From positions 248,001-312,000 of the forward strand of contig CANGMI010000004.1 of assembly GCA_947455195.1 (NCBI GenBank): a DNA stretch of 64,000 bases. The letters run 5' to 3'. A program made the position numbers and the translations under genes. The notes beneath the pieces were generated by a model. That model was not told where the DNA came from, made no database searches, and was given only the letters and a program-made list of their open reading frames with translations. This DNA is from Pseudomonadota bacterium. GTDB taxonomy: Bacteria > Pseudomonadota > Gammaproteobacteria > Burkholderiales > SG8-39. Numbering within the stretch: the first letter of the stretch is position 1; the number at the start of each line of letters is the position of its first letter. Shown here in pieces: positions 9,143 through 19,630 of the stretch.

Positions 9143-11047
9143 TCATCCGGCCTTCAGCGCGTTGCGGACCTGTTCGAGAGCGGTCGGATCCTCGAGTGTC
9201 GTGAGATCACCGGGATCACGCCCCTCTGCGAGCGCCTGGATCGATCGCCGGAGCAGTTTCCCGGAACGAGTCTTGGGGAGTGCAGCCACAAAGTGTACCC
9301 GCGACGGTCGACCGATGCCGCCAATGTGCGCATCGACCGCGCGCTGTACCTCCTGCTCATGGGCAGCGTTCGTCACAGGTGAATCGATACGGGTCGAATC
9401 CTTCACGACGACAAAGGCAACGGGCACCTGTCCCTTGAGCGGGTCGGCAACGCCGACCACGGCGCACTCGGCCACATTGGCATGAGATTGCACCGCCTCC
9501 TCGATCTCGCGCGTCCCGAGGCGATGGCCAGCCACGTTGATCACGTCGTCGGTGCGCCCGAGGATGAAGTAGTAGCCATCCTCGTCGCGGGTCGCCCAGT
9601 CGAACGTGGTGTACACCGGCGGCCCCTCGAAACTCGAGAAGTAGGTCGAGACAAAACGCTCGTCATCGCCCCAAACCGTACTCATGCAGCCCGGCGGCAG
9701 TGGCGGCACGATGCAAAGGACGCCCTTGTGACCGTTGCCAAGTGCAGCACCGGTGTGCTCATCGCGGATTTCCAGCTTGTAGCCGTAGGTCGCGAAACTC
9801 GGGCTCCCGATCTTGCGCGGGGTATCCTCGATGCCCGGCTGCGCGGTGAGAATCGGCCAACCGGTTTCGGTCTGCCAGTAGTTGTCGATCACCGGTACGC
9901 CGAGTCCGCGCGAAATCCAGTCGGAAGTGGGCTCATCGAGCGGTTCACCGGCAAGGAACAGATACTTCAGCGACGAGAGGTCGTAGCGGGCAAGCCAGGC
10001 CGGATCCTGCTTCTTCAAGACCCGGATCGCGGTCGGCGAAGAGAACATTCCGGTCACGCGATAGTCCTGGACGATCTTCCACCAGACCCCGGGGTCTGGC
10101 CGGGTCGGCAGACCTTCATACAGAATCGTGGTCGAGCCGTTGATGAGGGGGGCGTAGACGATATAGGAGTGGCCAACCACCCAGCCGATGTCGGATGTAC
10201 AGAACCAGGCATCGCCCGGGCGCGAACAATAGATGTACTCCATCGAACTGGCGAGCGCGACGGCATACCCGCCGGTATCGCGCTGCACGCCCTTGGGGCG
10301 GCCCGTCGTTCCGCTCGTGTAGAGGATGTAGCTCGGATGCGATGAAGGCACCCATTCGCAGGGCACCTCGTCATTCATGTGCACGCCTCGCATGCGGGCA
10401 TAGTCATGGTCACGTCCGGCAACTCGCGCAGCCCCGGATACAAGCCCCCGATCGAGCATGAGCACCTGCGCCTCGGGTACCGAAGCCAGCCCCAGGGCTT
10501 CATCGAGGAGCGGCTTCAGTGCAATGACCTTGCCCATGCGCATGCCGGCATCGGCGGTAACGATCAGGCGAGGTTTGGCATCGTCGATGCGTGCGGCAAG
10601 GCTGGCAGCAGCGAAGCCACCGAACACCACCGAGTGAACTGCACCGAGCCGAACCGTTGCCAGCATGGCGAATATCGCCTCGGGCACCATCGGCATGTAG
10701 ATCAGCACCCGATCGCCACGCCCGACCCCCAGGCCGCGCATGACACCGGCGAGTCGATTGACCTCACGATAAAGCTGTCCGTACGTGAAGGTGCGAGTCT
10801 GGTCCGTTTCGGTCGAGATGTAGACCAGGGCGTGCTGATCGGCGCGCGCTGGCAGGTGCCTGTCGATGGCGTTGTGACACAAATTGGTCTGGCCACCCGG
10901 GAACCAGTGATTGAAAGGGGAACGGCTGTCATCGAGTGCAGCACGTGGCTTTTCATGCCAGTAGATACGCTCGGCCTCGCCCCCCCAGAACTGCTCGATG
11001 TCCGCGACCGACCGATCATGGACCCGCTTGTACTCTCCCCCTGCCAT
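9143..11047 (-). CDS. prpE: Propionyl-CoA synthetase
   Basis: A 634-residue AMP-forming acyl-CoA synthetase of the PrpE branch. The N-terminus (WHEKPRAALDDS, SPFNHWFPGG) matches PrpE and differs from Acs. The P-loop YTSGTTGRPKGV is at 243-254 and the C-terminal [12 protein letters not shown] carries the catalytic Lys597. It converts propionate to propionyl-CoA, the entry step of the 2-methylcitrate cycle, whose other genes prpB, prpC and prpD lie 14-17 kb away on the opposite strand. The start at 11047 avoids an unsupported 43-codon extension. It follows zapE by 136 bp and could be read from the TCA operon or from its own promoter. Confidence 0.92.
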   Translation of the reverse strand: MAGGEYKRVHDRSVADIEQFWGGEAERIYWHEKPRAALDDSRSPFNHWFPGGQTNLCHNAIDRHLPARADQHALVYISTETDQTRTFTYGQLYREVNRLAGVMRGLGVGRGDRVLIYMPMVPEAIFAMLATVRLGAVHSVVFGGFAAASLAARIDDAKPRLIVTADAGMRMGKVIALKPLLDEALGLASVPEAQVLMLDRGLVSGAARVAGRDHDYARMRGVHMNDEVPCEWVPSSHPSYILYTSGTTGRPKGVQRDTGGYAVALASSMEYIYCSRPGDAWFCTSDIGWVVGHSYIVYAPLINGSTTILYEGLPTRPDPGVWWKIVQDYRVTGMFSSPTAIRVLKKQDPAWLARYDLSSLKYLFLAGEPLDEPTSDWISRGLGVPVIDNYWQTETGWPILTAQPGIEDTPRKIGSPSFATYGYKLEIRDEHTGAALGNGHKGVLCIVPPLPPGCMSTVWGDDERFVSTYFSSFEGPPVYTTFDWATRDEDGYYFILGRTDDVINVAGHRLGTREIEEAVQSHANVAECAVVGVADPLKGQVPVAFVVVKDSTRIDSPVTNAAHEQEVQRAVDAHIGGIGRPSRVHFVAALPKTRSGKLLRRSIQALAEGRDPGDLTTLEDPTALEQVRNALKAG

Positions 11048-11179
11048 CGTTGTCTCCCGATGTCGTCGCATGCAGGTGCGAGTGTATCGTGTCGGTGGCC
11101 TGCTGGTTCGGACTCGCACGACGCACGGCCATCCGATCGGGAGCTCAGCCCCGACCGTCAGACCCCGCGATGACACCCT

Positions 11180-11200
11180 GCGATCAGGCAGCCTGATCGC
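11180..11200. terminator. 21-bp palindrome overlapping the zapE stop codon
   Basis: Two perfect 10-bp arms, GCGATCAGGC and GCCTGATCGC, flank a single base. The zapE stop (11184-11186) lies inside the left arm. The position at the end of the long TCA operon suggests a transcription end signal or mRNA 3-prime protection, though there is no T-run and the one-base loop means a real hairpin would open a few pairs. Confidence 0.45.
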
Positions 11201-12380
11201 CCGGCGACCGATGGGCCAGCGAGCGCTCAGCCGCTGCCAGATAGTCGGCGCTCTGCATCTCGGCCAGACGGCTTGCCGTGCGGTCGAACTCGAACTTCAT
11301 CGCACGAAGCCGAGCCTCACGGGGTTCACCGTCGATTCGCAGCAACTGCTCGGGCGCCGCCTCGGCCGAGAGGAGCAGCTTGACCCGGTTGTCGTAGAAC
11401 ACGTCCACCATCAGGGTAAACCGCCGAGCCAGATCGGCCTCACCGAGTCCCATTCGCGGAACGTCGGACACGACCACGGTGTGAAAGCGCCGTGCGATCT
11501 CGAGGTAATCGTTCTGCGAACGACCCCAACCGCACAGCACTGCGAAATCGAACCAGGCCACACCCCGGGTCGCCAGCCGACACGGCAGACGACGATGTTC
11601 AACCTCGATCGATTGTCCGGGTGCAACCTCGCCGCCCACCGCACCCAAGGTCGAGATCAGGGCAGCGTCCGCCTGCGGCCCGGCGGGCGTGTGGTAGGTC
11701 CGAAGCCGCTCCATCTCGAGCCTGCGATAGTCGCGCCCGGCATCGACGTTGATCACATCGAGACTCGATTCGATCAGTGCAATGGTCGGCAGAAACGATT
11801 CGCGCTTCAATCCATCTCGGTAGAGTTCGTCGGGCCGGTAGTTCGACGTCATGCAATAGACGACACCGCGCTCCATGGTGCGCTCGAGCAGCCGCCCGAG
11901 AATCATCGCATCGGCAATGTCGTTGACATGGAACTCGTCGAAGCAGATGAGCCTGTACTGGCTCGCAATGCGTTCGGCCACTGCCATCAACGGATCGGGC
12001 ACCGCACGCAGTTCGGCCATCTCGCGATGGACGTCGCGCATGAAGTGGTGAAAGTGCACACGCACCTTGCGCACGAGCGGCACGGCAAGAAAGAAGCTGT
12101 CCATCAGGAAGCTCTTGCCCCGACCGACGCCACCCCAGAGGAAGAAACCTCGCGGCAGCGCAGGTTTCACCATCCAGCGCCGGAGCGCATTTCGACGGCG
12201 AAACTTGTATCGGCTCCAGTCGAGCCAGACGCGTTGCAGGTGCTCCACGGCCGCCGCCTGCGCCGGATCGGCCTCGAAGCCGCGCTGCGACAATGCACGC
12301 CGGTACAACTCGACGACCGAAGGCTGCTCGCCTTCGGCCAACCCGAAATCACCTGCCAGATCCAACCCGACTTCACGCAT
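11184..12380 (-). CDS. zapE: ZapE/AFG1-family ATPase
   Basis: AFG1-like P-loop ATPase, 398 residues from the ATG at 12380. Walker A GGVGRGKS is at 83-90 and Walker B LICFDEF at 144-150, with the sensor region CMTSNYRPDELY following. In E. coli ZapE associates with the division ring; in Burkholderiales the gene commonly ends the odh operon, as here. The frame opens with GTG at 12413, three bases past the lpdA stop, which would add 11 residues and couple it to lpdA; ATG at 12380 has AGGGG upstream. The choice is not certain. The last codons lie in a palindrome. Confidence 0.88.
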   Translation of the reverse strand: MREVGLDLAGDFGLAEGEQPSVVELYRRALSQRGFEADPAQAAAVEHLQRVWLDWSRYKFRRRNALRRWMVKPALPRGFFLWGGVGRGKSFLMDSFFLAVPLVRKVRVHFHHFMRDVHREMAELRAVPDPLMAVAERIASQYRLICFDEFHVNDIADAMILGRLLERTMERGVVYCMTSNYRPDELYRDGLKRESFLPTIALIESSLDVINVDAGRDYRRLEMERLRTYHTPAGPQADAALISTLGAVGGEVAPGQSIEVEHRRLPCRLATRGVAWFDFAVLCGWGRSQNDYLEIARRFHTVVVSDVPRMGLGEADLARRFTLMVDVFYDNRVKLLLSAEAAPEQLLRIDGEPREARLRAMKFEFDRTASRLAEMQSADYLAAAERSLAHRSPGDQAA

Positions 12381-12415
12381 CCAGTGCAACCCCTGCCTGC
12401 CTTGCGACTGCACGA

Positions 12416-13834
12416 TCAGGCATGCAGAGCTCTTGAATCGGCGGCCAGCGCCGCCTCATGAAGTACTTCGGAGAGGGTCGGGTGGGCATGGACGATGCGC
12501 GCGATGTCTTCGGAAGAAGCCCGAAACTCCATCGCAACCACGGCTTCGGCAATGAGTTCCGAGGCATGCGCATTCACCACGTGCACACCCAGAATCTCGT
12601 CGGTCGTCGCATGAGCGAGCACCTTCACGAAACCGTCGGTCTCATCCTGCCCCTTCGCGCGCCCATTGTTCATGAAGAGGCTCGAGCCCACCTTGTAGGG
12701 GACCCCCGCTTCCTTCAGTTGCCGCTCGGTGCGCCCGACCCATGCAATCTCGGGGGAGGTGTAAATGACCCACGGAATCGTGTCGTGATTGACGTGCGAC
12801 TTCTGCCCCGCAAGCAGTTCGGCCACCATCACGCCCTCTTCCGACCCCTTGTGGGCGAGCATCGGTCCACGGACCACATCGCCGATGGCAAAGACGCTCG
12901 GCAGATTGGTCCGGCACTGATCGTCGACTTCGACAAAACCTCTGCCATCGAGCTTGAGTCCCACGGCCTCGGCACCGAGGCCATCGGTGTTGGGCACTCG
13001 TCCGATCGAGACGATCAGCCGATCGAATTCGAGCTTCTTCGCGGCACCCTCTTCCTCGAAGGAAACGGTGACGCTCTTCGATCCTGCCTTGATGGCGCCG
13101 ATCTTCACGCCGAGCCGAATGTCGAGTTTCTGCTTCGCGGTGAACTGCTTCCAGGCTTCCTTGGCAACCGCCTCGTCGGCAGCCGCCAGAAAGGTCGGCA
13201 GGGCTTCGAGAATGGTCACCTCGGCACCGAGACGTTTCCACACGCTGCCCAGTTCGAGACCGATCACGCCGGCACCGATGACGCCCAGGCGCTTCGGTAC
13301 GCTGTCAAACGAGAGTGCCCCGACGTTGTCGCAAACCAGCCGATTGTCCACCGGCAGGTCGGGAAGATGCCGCGCACGCGAGCCGGTGGCGATCACCACG
13401 CTGCGCGCGAGTACGACTTCGCCGTCGATATCCACCTGGTAACCATCGGGCGCACTGGCCACCAGGCGGCCGTGCCCCTTCAGCCAGGTGACCTTGTTCT
13501 TGCGAAAGAGGAACTCGATGCCCTTGGTCATCTTGTCAACGATGCCTTCCTTGCGGGAGAGCATCTTGCCCAGATCGAACTCGGCACCACTCACGGTAAT
13601 GCCGTGATCGGCAAACTTGTGCAGGACCTTCTCGTAGTTTTCCGAAGATTCGAGAAGCGCCTTGGAAGGAATGCATCCCACGTTGAGACAGGTACCACCG
13701 AGCACGTTCTCGCCCTTGGGGTTCTTCCACTCCTCCACACAGGCGGTGCGGATACCCAGTTGCGCCGCGCGAATCGCGCACACATACCCGGCTGGCCCCG
13801 AGCCAATGACTACCAGATCGAAGTTCTGCGACAT
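12416..13834 (-). CDS. lpdA: Dihydrolipoyl dehydrogenase (E3)
   Basis: A 472-residue E3 flavoprotein that reoxidises lipoyl groups of the 2-oxoglutarate dehydrogenase complex and reduces NAD+. FAD-binding GSGPAG is at 11-16, the redox disulfide CLNVGC (Cys49, Cys54) at 49-54, and the second nucleotide site GAGVIG in the middle. The C-terminal catalytic HAHPTLSE (449-456) contributes His451 and Glu456. It starts three bases after the odhB stop and is therefore in the odhA-odhB-lpdA operon. No lipoyl domain is fused to its N-terminus, unlike some betaproteobacterial pyruvate dehydrogenase E3s, which supports a role with OdhAB. Confidence 0.95.
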   Translation of the reverse strand: MSQNFDLVVIGSGPAGYVCAIRAAQLGIRTACVEEWKNPKGENVLGGTCLNVGCIPSKALLESSENYEKVLHKFADHGITVSGAEFDLGKMLSRKEGIVDKMTKGIEFLFRKNKVTWLKGHGRLVASAPDGYQVDIDGEVVLARSVVIATGSRARHLPDLPVDNRLVCDNVGALSFDSVPKRLGVIGAGVIGLELGSVWKRLGAEVTILEALPTFLAAADEAVAKEAWKQFTAKQKLDIRLGVKIGAIKAGSKSVTVSFEEEGAAKKLEFDRLIVSIGRVPNTDGLGAEAVGLKLDGRGFVEVDDQCRTNLPSVFAIGDVVRGPMLAHKGSEEGVMVAELLAGQKSHVNHDTIPWVIYTSPEIAWVGRTERQLKEAGVPYKVGSSLFMNNGRAKGQDETDGFVKVLAHATTDEILGVHVVNAHASELIAEAVVAMEFRASSEDIARIVHAHPTLSEVLHEAALAADSRALHA

Positions 13835-13837
13835 TGC

Positions 13838-15100
13838 TCAGATCTCCAGCAGGAGACGGGCAGGATCCTCGAGCGCATCCTTCATCGCCACGAGCGCCAG
13901 AACGGCCTCACGACCATCGATGATCCGATGATCGTAGGAGAGCGCCAGATAGTTCATCGGACGAATCACGATCTGACCGTTCTCGACCACTGGCCGATCC
14001 TTGGTGGCGTGAACGCCGAGGATGGCCGATTGCGGCGGGTTGATGATCGGCGTCGAGAGCATCGAGCCGAACACGCCCCCGTTGGAGATCGAGAAAGTGC
14101 CGCCGGTGAGTTCCTCGATACCCAGCTTGCCGTCACCGGCCCGCTTGCCGAAGTCGGCAATCTTCTTCTCGATATCGGCAAAGGTCATCTGGTCGGCGTT
14201 GCGGATGATCGGCACCACGAGGCCACGCGGCGAGCCCACGGCCACACCGATGTCGAAGTACCCGTGATAGACGATGTCATTGCCATCGACCGACGAATTC
14301 ACCACCGGATACTTCTTGAGCGCATGCACGGCCGCCTTCACGAAGAAGGACATGAAGCCGATACGCACCCCGTGCTCCTTCTCGAACTTGTCCTGGTAGC
14401 GCTTGCGCATGTCCATGACCGGCTGCATGTTCACTTCATTGAAGGTCGTGAGAATCGCGCTCTGCGACTGCGACTGCAGAAGTCGCTCGGCGACGCGGGC
14501 ACGCAGCCGCGACATCGGCACGCGCTGCTCGGGACGCTCGCCCAGGATCTTGTCGATGCTCACCGGTGCGGGGGGCTGCGGCAGGGCAGCGCTTGAAACA
14601 GCCGGCGCAGCAGCAGGCGCCGCCGAAGTGGCCGCGGGCGCCGCAATCTGAGCAAGCACGTCACCCTTGGTGATACGCCCATCACGGCCCGAGCCACTCA
14701 CCTGGGTCACATTGACCGCGTTTTCCTCCACGAGCTTGCGAGCAGCGGGCATGAGCCGGGCGTCAACGCGCGAAGTCTCGGGGCTGGGTGTCGGTGTTGG
14801 CGAAACAGCGGCCGGTTGGGGCTTGGCCGCGGAACTCGAAGCCGCTGCACCCGCCTTGGCTTCGGTGTCGATGGTGGCGATGACCTCGCCCGCCACGACC
14901 GTGCCGCCATCGCCCTTGATGATGCTCACCAGCACGCCATCGGCAGGCGCTGGTAGTTCGAGAACGACCTTGTCAGTCTCGACATCGATGAGATTCTCGT
15001 CACGCGTGACCTGCTCACCGGCCTTCTTGTGCCAGGCAAGCAGGGTAGCTTCGGAAACGGACTCCGAGAGCTGGGGGACCTTGACTTCGATTATTGCCAT
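13838..15100 (-). CDS. odhB: 2-oxoglutarate dehydrogenase E2, dihydrolipoyl succinyltransferase
   Basis: The E2 core of the 2-oxoglutarate dehydrogenase complex (also named sucB), 420 residues. It has one lipoyl domain with Lys44 in DVETDKVV, an Ala/Pro-rich linker (about 82-112), a peripheral-subunit-binding domain (about 113-152), a second Ala/Pro linker and the catalytic domain. The end carries SYDHRIIDG, with catalytic His391 and Asp395. It passes the succinyl group to CoA. It is separated from odhA by 240 bp that contain an inverted repeat, and is followed by lpdA with a three-base gap. Confidence 0.95.
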   Translation of the reverse strand: MAIIEVKVPQLSESVSEATLLAWHKKAGEQVTRDENLIDVETDKVVLELPAPADGVLVSIIKGDGGTVVAGEVIATIDTEAKAGAAASSSAAKPQPAAVSPTPTPSPETSRVDARLMPAARKLVEENAVNVTQVSGSGRDGRITKGDVLAQIAAPAATSAAPAAAPAVSSAALPQPPAPVSIDKILGERPEQRVPMSRLRARVAERLLQSQSQSAILTTFNEVNMQPVMDMRKRYQDKFEKEHGVRIGFMSFFVKAAVHALKKYPVVNSSVDGNDIVYHGYFDIGVAVGSPRGLVVPIIRNADQMTFADIEKKIADFGKRAGDGKLGIEELTGGTFSISNGGVFGSMLSTPIINPPQSAILGVHATKDRPVVENGQIVIRPMNYLALSYDHRIIDGREAVLALVAMKDALEDPARLLLEI

Positions 15101-15340
15101 GAGATGGAGCTCCGTTCCGGTTTTACGTGGGCGGTGGCTTGGCCCCTGCTGCCACGTACTGCAAAACAGGCGCGTGTAACACGCCCGGAGTGAGACGACT
15201 CCGCAACGGAGACGCCGGATTCACTGACTGCAACTGCGATGAGTCTTCGCGCGATCGTGCAGCAGGTCATTCCAACCCGCCTGCTGCACGCCGCACACTG
15301 TCCCTGCACGACGCCGGCCACCCTGCACCGGCGGACGCTG
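15101..15340 (-). other. Intergenic spacer odhA-odhB with inverted repeats
   Basis: A 240-bp non-coding spacer inside an otherwise tight operon. It holds a perfect 11-bp inverted repeat (15256-15290) and a small hairpin around 15173-15183. No gene of convincing length or codon character is present on either strand. Confidence 0.6.
15256..15290 (-). repeat. 11-bp perfect inverted repeat between odhA and odhB
   Basis: CGTGCAGCAGG and CCTGCTGCACG flank a 13-base loop. In the odh transcript this forms a stable stem-loop between the E1 and E2 coding regions, where it could act as an attenuator, a processing site or a 3-prime stabiliser that sets the E1:E2 ratio. Function is inferred from position only. 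Confidence 0.55.
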
Positions 15341-18169
15341 TCACGCCTTGAATTTGCCAAAGGCCTGATCAACCAGCTTCTTCTGCTGCTCGTTGTGCTT
15401 GGCGGCATAGCCGACCGCCGGCGCCGCAGCCGACGGACGGCCTGCGTAGAAGAGTTTCTGATCGGCACGCATGTTCTCGAGGAAATAGTGCTGTGACTGA
15501 TACCAGGCGCCCTGATTCTGCGGCTCCTCCTGGCACCACACCACTTCCTTCGCGTTCGGGTAGCGCTTCATCTCGGCCGCGAACTGCTTGTGCGGGAAGG
15601 GATAAAGCTGCTCGACCCGAATGATGGCCACGTTGTCCAGGCGTCGCTCGCGCCGCGCAGCGAGCAGGTCGTAATAGACCTTGCCCGAGCAGGCGATCAC
15701 GCGAGTGACACCATCGACTTCCAGAGCATCGACCTCGCCGATCACGGTCTGGAAACCGCCCTTGGCGAGTTCCTTCAGCGAGGAGACCGCTTCGGCCTTC
15801 CGCAGCAGCGACTTGGGAGTCATGATGACCAGCGGCTTGCGGAAATTGCGCACCATCTGACGACGCAGGAGATGGAAGATCTGCGCCGGCGTGGAGGGCA
15901 CGCACACCTGGATGTTGTGCTCTGCGGTCAATTGCAGATAGCGCTCGATCCGGGCCGAGGAGTGCTCCGGACCCTGCCCCTCGAAGCCATGCGGCAGCAT
16001 CATCACCAGACCGCACAGACGCCCCCACTTGGCCTCGCCCGAGGTGATGAACTGGTCGATCACGACCTGCGCGCCATTGGCAAAGTCGCCGAATTGCGCT
16101 TCCCAGATCACCAGTTCATTGGGTTCGGCGCAGGCGTAACCGTACTCGAACCCGAGCACGGCCTCCTCGGAGAGCACCGAATCGATGACCTGAAATTCGG
16201 CCTGCTTGTCCGACAGGTGCTGCAACGGGACGTAGGAACCCGCGTCCCAGCGCTCACGATTCTGGTCATGCCAGACCGCGTGCCGGTGGGCAAAGGTGCC
16301 TCGGCCGGAATCCTGGCCGGAGAGACGAATGCCGTAACCGTTGACGAGAAGGCTTGCGTAGGAGAGCGTCTCGGCCATGCCCCAGTCAAGCGCACGCTTG
16401 CCCTCGACCATCTCGCGACGCCCTTGCACGACACGCTCGACCACCGGGTGCAGCTTGAAGCCGGCCGGCGGCGCCGTCAGCAGTTCGCCCAGACGCTGCA
16501 GTTCGGCGATCGGGAGGGCCGTCTCGGCCTGATCGGTCCACTTGGCGGCGTTGTAGGCCGACCAGTCGATGGCGTACTGGCGCTGGAAGTTCGACAGCAC
16601 CGGACTCGACGTGTGACGCCCCAGGTCGAGTGCTGCCCGATATTCCTTCACCAGGCGATCGGGCGTATCCGCCGATACCACGCCCTGCGCGACGAGCTTG
16701 TCGCCGTAGAGCTTGCGCGTACCCGGGTGCTGCGAGATCTTCTTGTACATGAGCGGCTGCGTGACGAAGGGCTCGTCCTGCTCGTTGTGCCCCAGACGCC
16801 GGAAGCAGACCAGATCGACCACCACGTCCTTCTTGAACTCCTTGCGGAAGTCCATCGCGAGCTGGGTGATGAAGAGGCACGCCTCGGGGTCATCGCCATT
16901 CACATGGAAGATCGGCGCCTCGATCATCTTGGCCACATCGGTGCAATACACGGTCGAGCGCGCATCGCGCGGGTCCGAAGTCGTGAAGCCGATCTGGTTG
17001 TTGACCACGACGTGCACGGTGCCGCCGGTGCCGTAACCGCGGGTCTGGGCAAGGTTCAGCGTCTCCATGATGACGCCCTGCCCGGCAAACGCCGCATCGC
17101 CGTGGATGAGGACCGAAATCACCTTGTCACCGGCATGATCGCCGCGGCGGTGCTGGCGAGCGCGCACCGAACCCTCGACGACCGGATTGACGATCTCGAG
17201 GTGGGAGGGATTGAACGCGAGCGTGAGATGGATCGGACCGCTCGGGGTCGACACATCCGAGGAGAACCCGTTGTGGTACTTGACATCGCCCGAAGAGAGT
17301 TCGTGGGCGTGCTTGCCTTCAAACTCGCTGAACAGTTCACCCGGCGACTTGCCCAGCGTGTTGACCAGCACGTTGAGACGCCCGCGGTGCGCCATCCCGA
17401 TCACGAGTTCTTCGACACCCTGGGAGCCGGCGCGCTGCACCACCTCATCCATGATCGAAATCAGCGTCTCGCCCCCTTCGAGGGAGAATCGCTTCTGACC
17501 GACGTAGCGGGTGTGCAGATAGCGCTCGAGCGTCTCGGCAGCGGTCAGCCGCTCGAGGATGCGCTTGCGCACTTCGGTGCTGAACTGGGGCTGACCACGC
17601 ACCGACTCGAGTCGCTGCTGAATCCAGCGCTTCTGCGCCGGATCGCTGACGTACATGTACTCGGCCGCAATCGTGCCGCAGTAGGTTTCGCGCAGAATCT
17701 GCACGATATCGCGCAGACGGGCCCGCTCCGGTCCGACCAGGGTCCCGGTATCGAACACCGTCTCCATGTCGGCTTCGGTGAGGTCGTAGAAGGCCGGTTC
17801 CAGTTCGGGCACCGGTGGACGCGGCATGCGCTTGAGCGGGTCGAGGTCGGCCCACCGACCACCGATCATGCGATAGGCGCCAATGAGCACCTGCACGTAG
17901 ACCTGTTTGCGATTGACACTGGCAGCGCTGGGGGCGGGCCCGGTCGCTCGCAGCGACCCGTCCCTGGCGCGCTGCGCGAAGGCCTCCACCACCGGCGCAT
18001 GCGCGACATCGCGACCCGCCGCCCCGGGCAGAACCTGCAGACGGTCGAAATAGTCGCGCCACTCATCGGGCACCGACTGCGGATTGGCCAGGTAATTCTC
18101 GTAGAGCTCCTCGACGAAAGGGGCATTGCCCCCGAAGAGATACGAGGTGGCGAGCGTGTCTTTCATCAT
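15341..18169 (-). CDS. odhA: 2-oxoglutarate dehydrogenase E1 component
   Basis: Thiamine-diphosphate-dependent E1 (also named sucA), 942 residues. It decarboxylates 2-oxoglutarate and transfers the succinyl unit to OdhB. Near the N-terminus, GNAPFVEELYENYL is the E2-binding helix typical of this E1. The thiamine site region is visible as GDAAFAGQG and HVNGDDPEA, and the C-terminal transketolase half carries PHGFEGQGPEHSS. The start at 18169 lies 8 bases after AGGAGG; the adjacent second Met at 18166 is equally possible. It follows gltA by 81 bp that contain a hairpin. Confidence 0.95.
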   Translation of the reverse strand: MMKDTLATSYLFGGNAPFVEELYENYLANPQSVPDEWRDYFDRLQVLPGAAGRDVAHAPVVEAFAQRARDGSLRATGPAPSAASVNRKQVYVQVLIGAYRMIGGRWADLDPLKRMPRPPVPELEPAFYDLTEADMETVFDTGTLVGPERARLRDIVQILRETYCGTIAAEYMYVSDPAQKRWIQQRLESVRGQPQFSTEVRKRILERLTAAETLERYLHTRYVGQKRFSLEGGETLISIMDEVVQRAGSQGVEELVIGMAHRGRLNVLVNTLGKSPGELFSEFEGKHAHELSSGDVKYHNGFSSDVSTPSGPIHLTLAFNPSHLEIVNPVVEGSVRARQHRRGDHAGDKVISVLIHGDAAFAGQGVIMETLNLAQTRGYGTGGTVHVVVNNQIGFTTSDPRDARSTVYCTDVAKMIEAPIFHVNGDDPEACLFITQLAMDFRKEFKKDVVVDLVCFRRLGHNEQDEPFVTQPLMYKKISQHPGTRKLYGDKLVAQGVVSADTPDRLVKEYRAALDLGRHTSSPVLSNFQRQYAIDWSAYNAAKWTDQAETALPIAELQRLGELLTAPPAGFKLHPVVERVVQGRREMVEGKRALDWGMAETLSYASLLVNGYGIRLSGQDSGRGTFAHRHAVWHDQNRERWDAGSYVPLQHLSDKQAEFQVIDSVLSEEAVLGFEYGYACAEPNELVIWEAQFGDFANGAQVVIDQFITSGEAKWGRLCGLVMMLPHGFEGQGPEHSSARIERYLQLTAEHNIQVCVPSTPAQIFHLLRRQMVRNFRKPLVIMTPKSLLRKAEAVSSLKELAKGGFQTVIGEVDALEVDGVTRVIACSGKVYYDLLAARRERRLDNVAIIRVEQLYPFPHKQFAAEMKRYPNAKEVVWCQEEPQNQGAWYQSQHYFLENMRADQKLFYAGRPSAAAPAVGYAAKHNEQQKKLVDQAFGKFKA

Positions 18170-18212
18170 GATCAAAACCCTCCTGGGGGTCCGTCTTCTC
18201 GGAGCAGCAGAT

Positions 18213-18244
18213 CCGCAGGGCCGACCTCACGATCGGCTCTGCGG
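18213..18244 (-). terminator. Hairpin between gltA and odhA
   Basis: Twelve-position stem with one mismatch, arms CCGCAGGGCCGA and TCGGCTCTGCGG, and an 8-base loop, just after the gltA stop. A partial terminator or attenuator separating sdh-gltA from odh expression is plausible. No T-run follows. Confidence 0.4.
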
Positions 18245-18250
18245 GCGGGG

Positions 18251-19555
18251 TCAGCGCAAAGACATCGGTGTCACGTCGCGACGCGCAGCACCGGTGTAGA
18301 GCTGGCGCGGGCGACCGATCTTCATCTCCGGGTCGGCAATCATCTCGGTCCACTGCGCAATCCATCCGACCGTACGGGCCAGAGCGAAGATGCAGGTGAA
18401 CATCGAGGTCGGAATGCCCAGTGCGCGCTGAACGATGCCCGAGTAGAAGTCCACGTTCGGGTAGAGCTTGCGCTGCACGAAGTACTCGTCTTCGAGAGCG
18501 ACCTTCTCCAGCGCAATCGCGAGCTTGAAGAGCGGGTCGTCATGCAGACCGAGTTCGTTCAGAACTTCGTAGCAGGTCTCGCGCATGAGCTTTGCGCGCG
18601 GATCGTAGTTCTTGTAGACCCGGTGCCCGAAGCCCATCAGCTTCACCGACGAGGTCTTGTCCTTGACCTTGGCGATGAATTCACCCAGCTTCTCGACGCC
18701 GCCCTGGGCCTGAAGCTCTTCGAGCATCTGGAGGCAGGCTTCGTTGGCGCCACCGTGGGCAGGTCCCCAAAGGCAGGCAATACCGGTCGAGATGCAGGCG
18801 AACGGGTTCGCACCCGAGGAGCCTGCCAGCCTGACCGTGGAGGTCGACGCATTCTGCTCGTGATCGGCATGCAGGATGAGGATGCGGTCGAGCGCGCGCA
18901 CCAGCACATCATTGACCTTGTACTCCTCGGTCGGCACGCTGAACATCATGCGCATGAAGTTGGCGCTGTAGGACAGGTCGTTTTTCGGATAGACGAAGGG
19001 TTGACCCGACGCGTACTTGTAGCACATGGCCACAATGGTCGGCAGCTTTGCGATGAGGCGGATGGCCGACACCTGACGATGCATCGCATCGTTGATGTCG
19101 AGCGAGTCGTGATAGAACGCGGAGAGCGCCCCGACCACCCCGACCATGACGGCCATCGGGTGCGCGTCGCGACGGAAGCCCGAGAAGAAGCTGGTGAGTT
19201 GCTCGTGCACCATCGTGTGATGGGTGACATTCGAATCGAACTGGGCCTTCTGTGAAGGCGTGGGCAGTTCGCCGTTCAGGATCAGGTAGGCGACCTCGAG
19301 AAAGTCGCACTGCTGGGCCAGTTGCTCGATCGGGTAGCCGCGATACAGCAGCACGCCCTCGTCGCCATCGATGTAGGTGATGGCCGACTGACAGCTCGCC
19401 GTCGACAGGAAGCCCGGATCGTAGGTAAACATGCCGGTCTTGCCGAGCAACGTCCGGATGTCGACGACATCGGGGCCGATCGAGCCACCAAAGACCGGAA
19501 ATTCGGCGGTCTTTCCTTCACCGTATGTCAGCGACGCTTTGCCTTTAGCCTGCAC
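18251..19555 (-). CDS. gltA: Citrate synthase
   Basis: Type II hexameric-class citrate synthase, 434 residues, condensing acetyl-CoA with oxaloacetate. Catalytic residues are in place: His267 in WGPAHGG, His311 in GFGHRVY and Asp369 in NVDFYSG. The start is a GTG at 19555, chosen because AGGAG lies 7 bases upstream and because the resulting N-terminus (VQAKGKASL) matches the usual length; the open frame continues 12 codons further without a start signal. It lies between sdhE and odhA. A paralogue, prpC, is in the plus-strand cluster and is distinguished by length and motif context. Confidence 0.95.
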   Translation of the reverse strand: MQAKGKASLTYGEGKTAEFPVFGGSIGPDVVDIRTLLGKTGMFTYDPGFLSTASCQSAITYIDGDEGVLLYRGYPIEQLAQQCDFLEVAYLILNGELPTPSQKAQFDSNVTHHTMVHEQLTSFFSGFRRDAHPMAVMVGVVGALSAFYHDSLDINDAMHRQVSAIRLIAKLPTIVAMCYKYASGQPFVYPKNDLSYSANFMRMMFSVPTEEYKVNDVLVRALDRILILHADHEQNASTSTVRLAGSSGANPFACISTGIACLWGPAHGGANEACLQMLEELQAQGGVEKLGEFIAKVKDKTSSVKLMGFGHRVYKNYDPRAKLMRETCYEVLNELGLHDDPLFKLAIALEKVALEDEYFVQRKLYPNVDFYSGIVQRALGIPTSMFTCIFALARTVGWIAQWTEMIADPEMKIGRPRQLYTGAARRDVTPMSLR

Positions 19556-19630
19556 GGATATTCTCCTGGATTGAAACGCTGGCCGGTCCAAGCAAGTACG
19601 CCCAGCGCTGACAAAAACTGGCAGGCCCCC

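Noticed and set aside
15590-19255. Open frame of 1221 codons on the plus strand
   Set aside because: It lies antisense to odhA and gltA, both certain genes. The composition (Arg/His/Asp-rich, no motif) is that of a GC-rich shadow frame.
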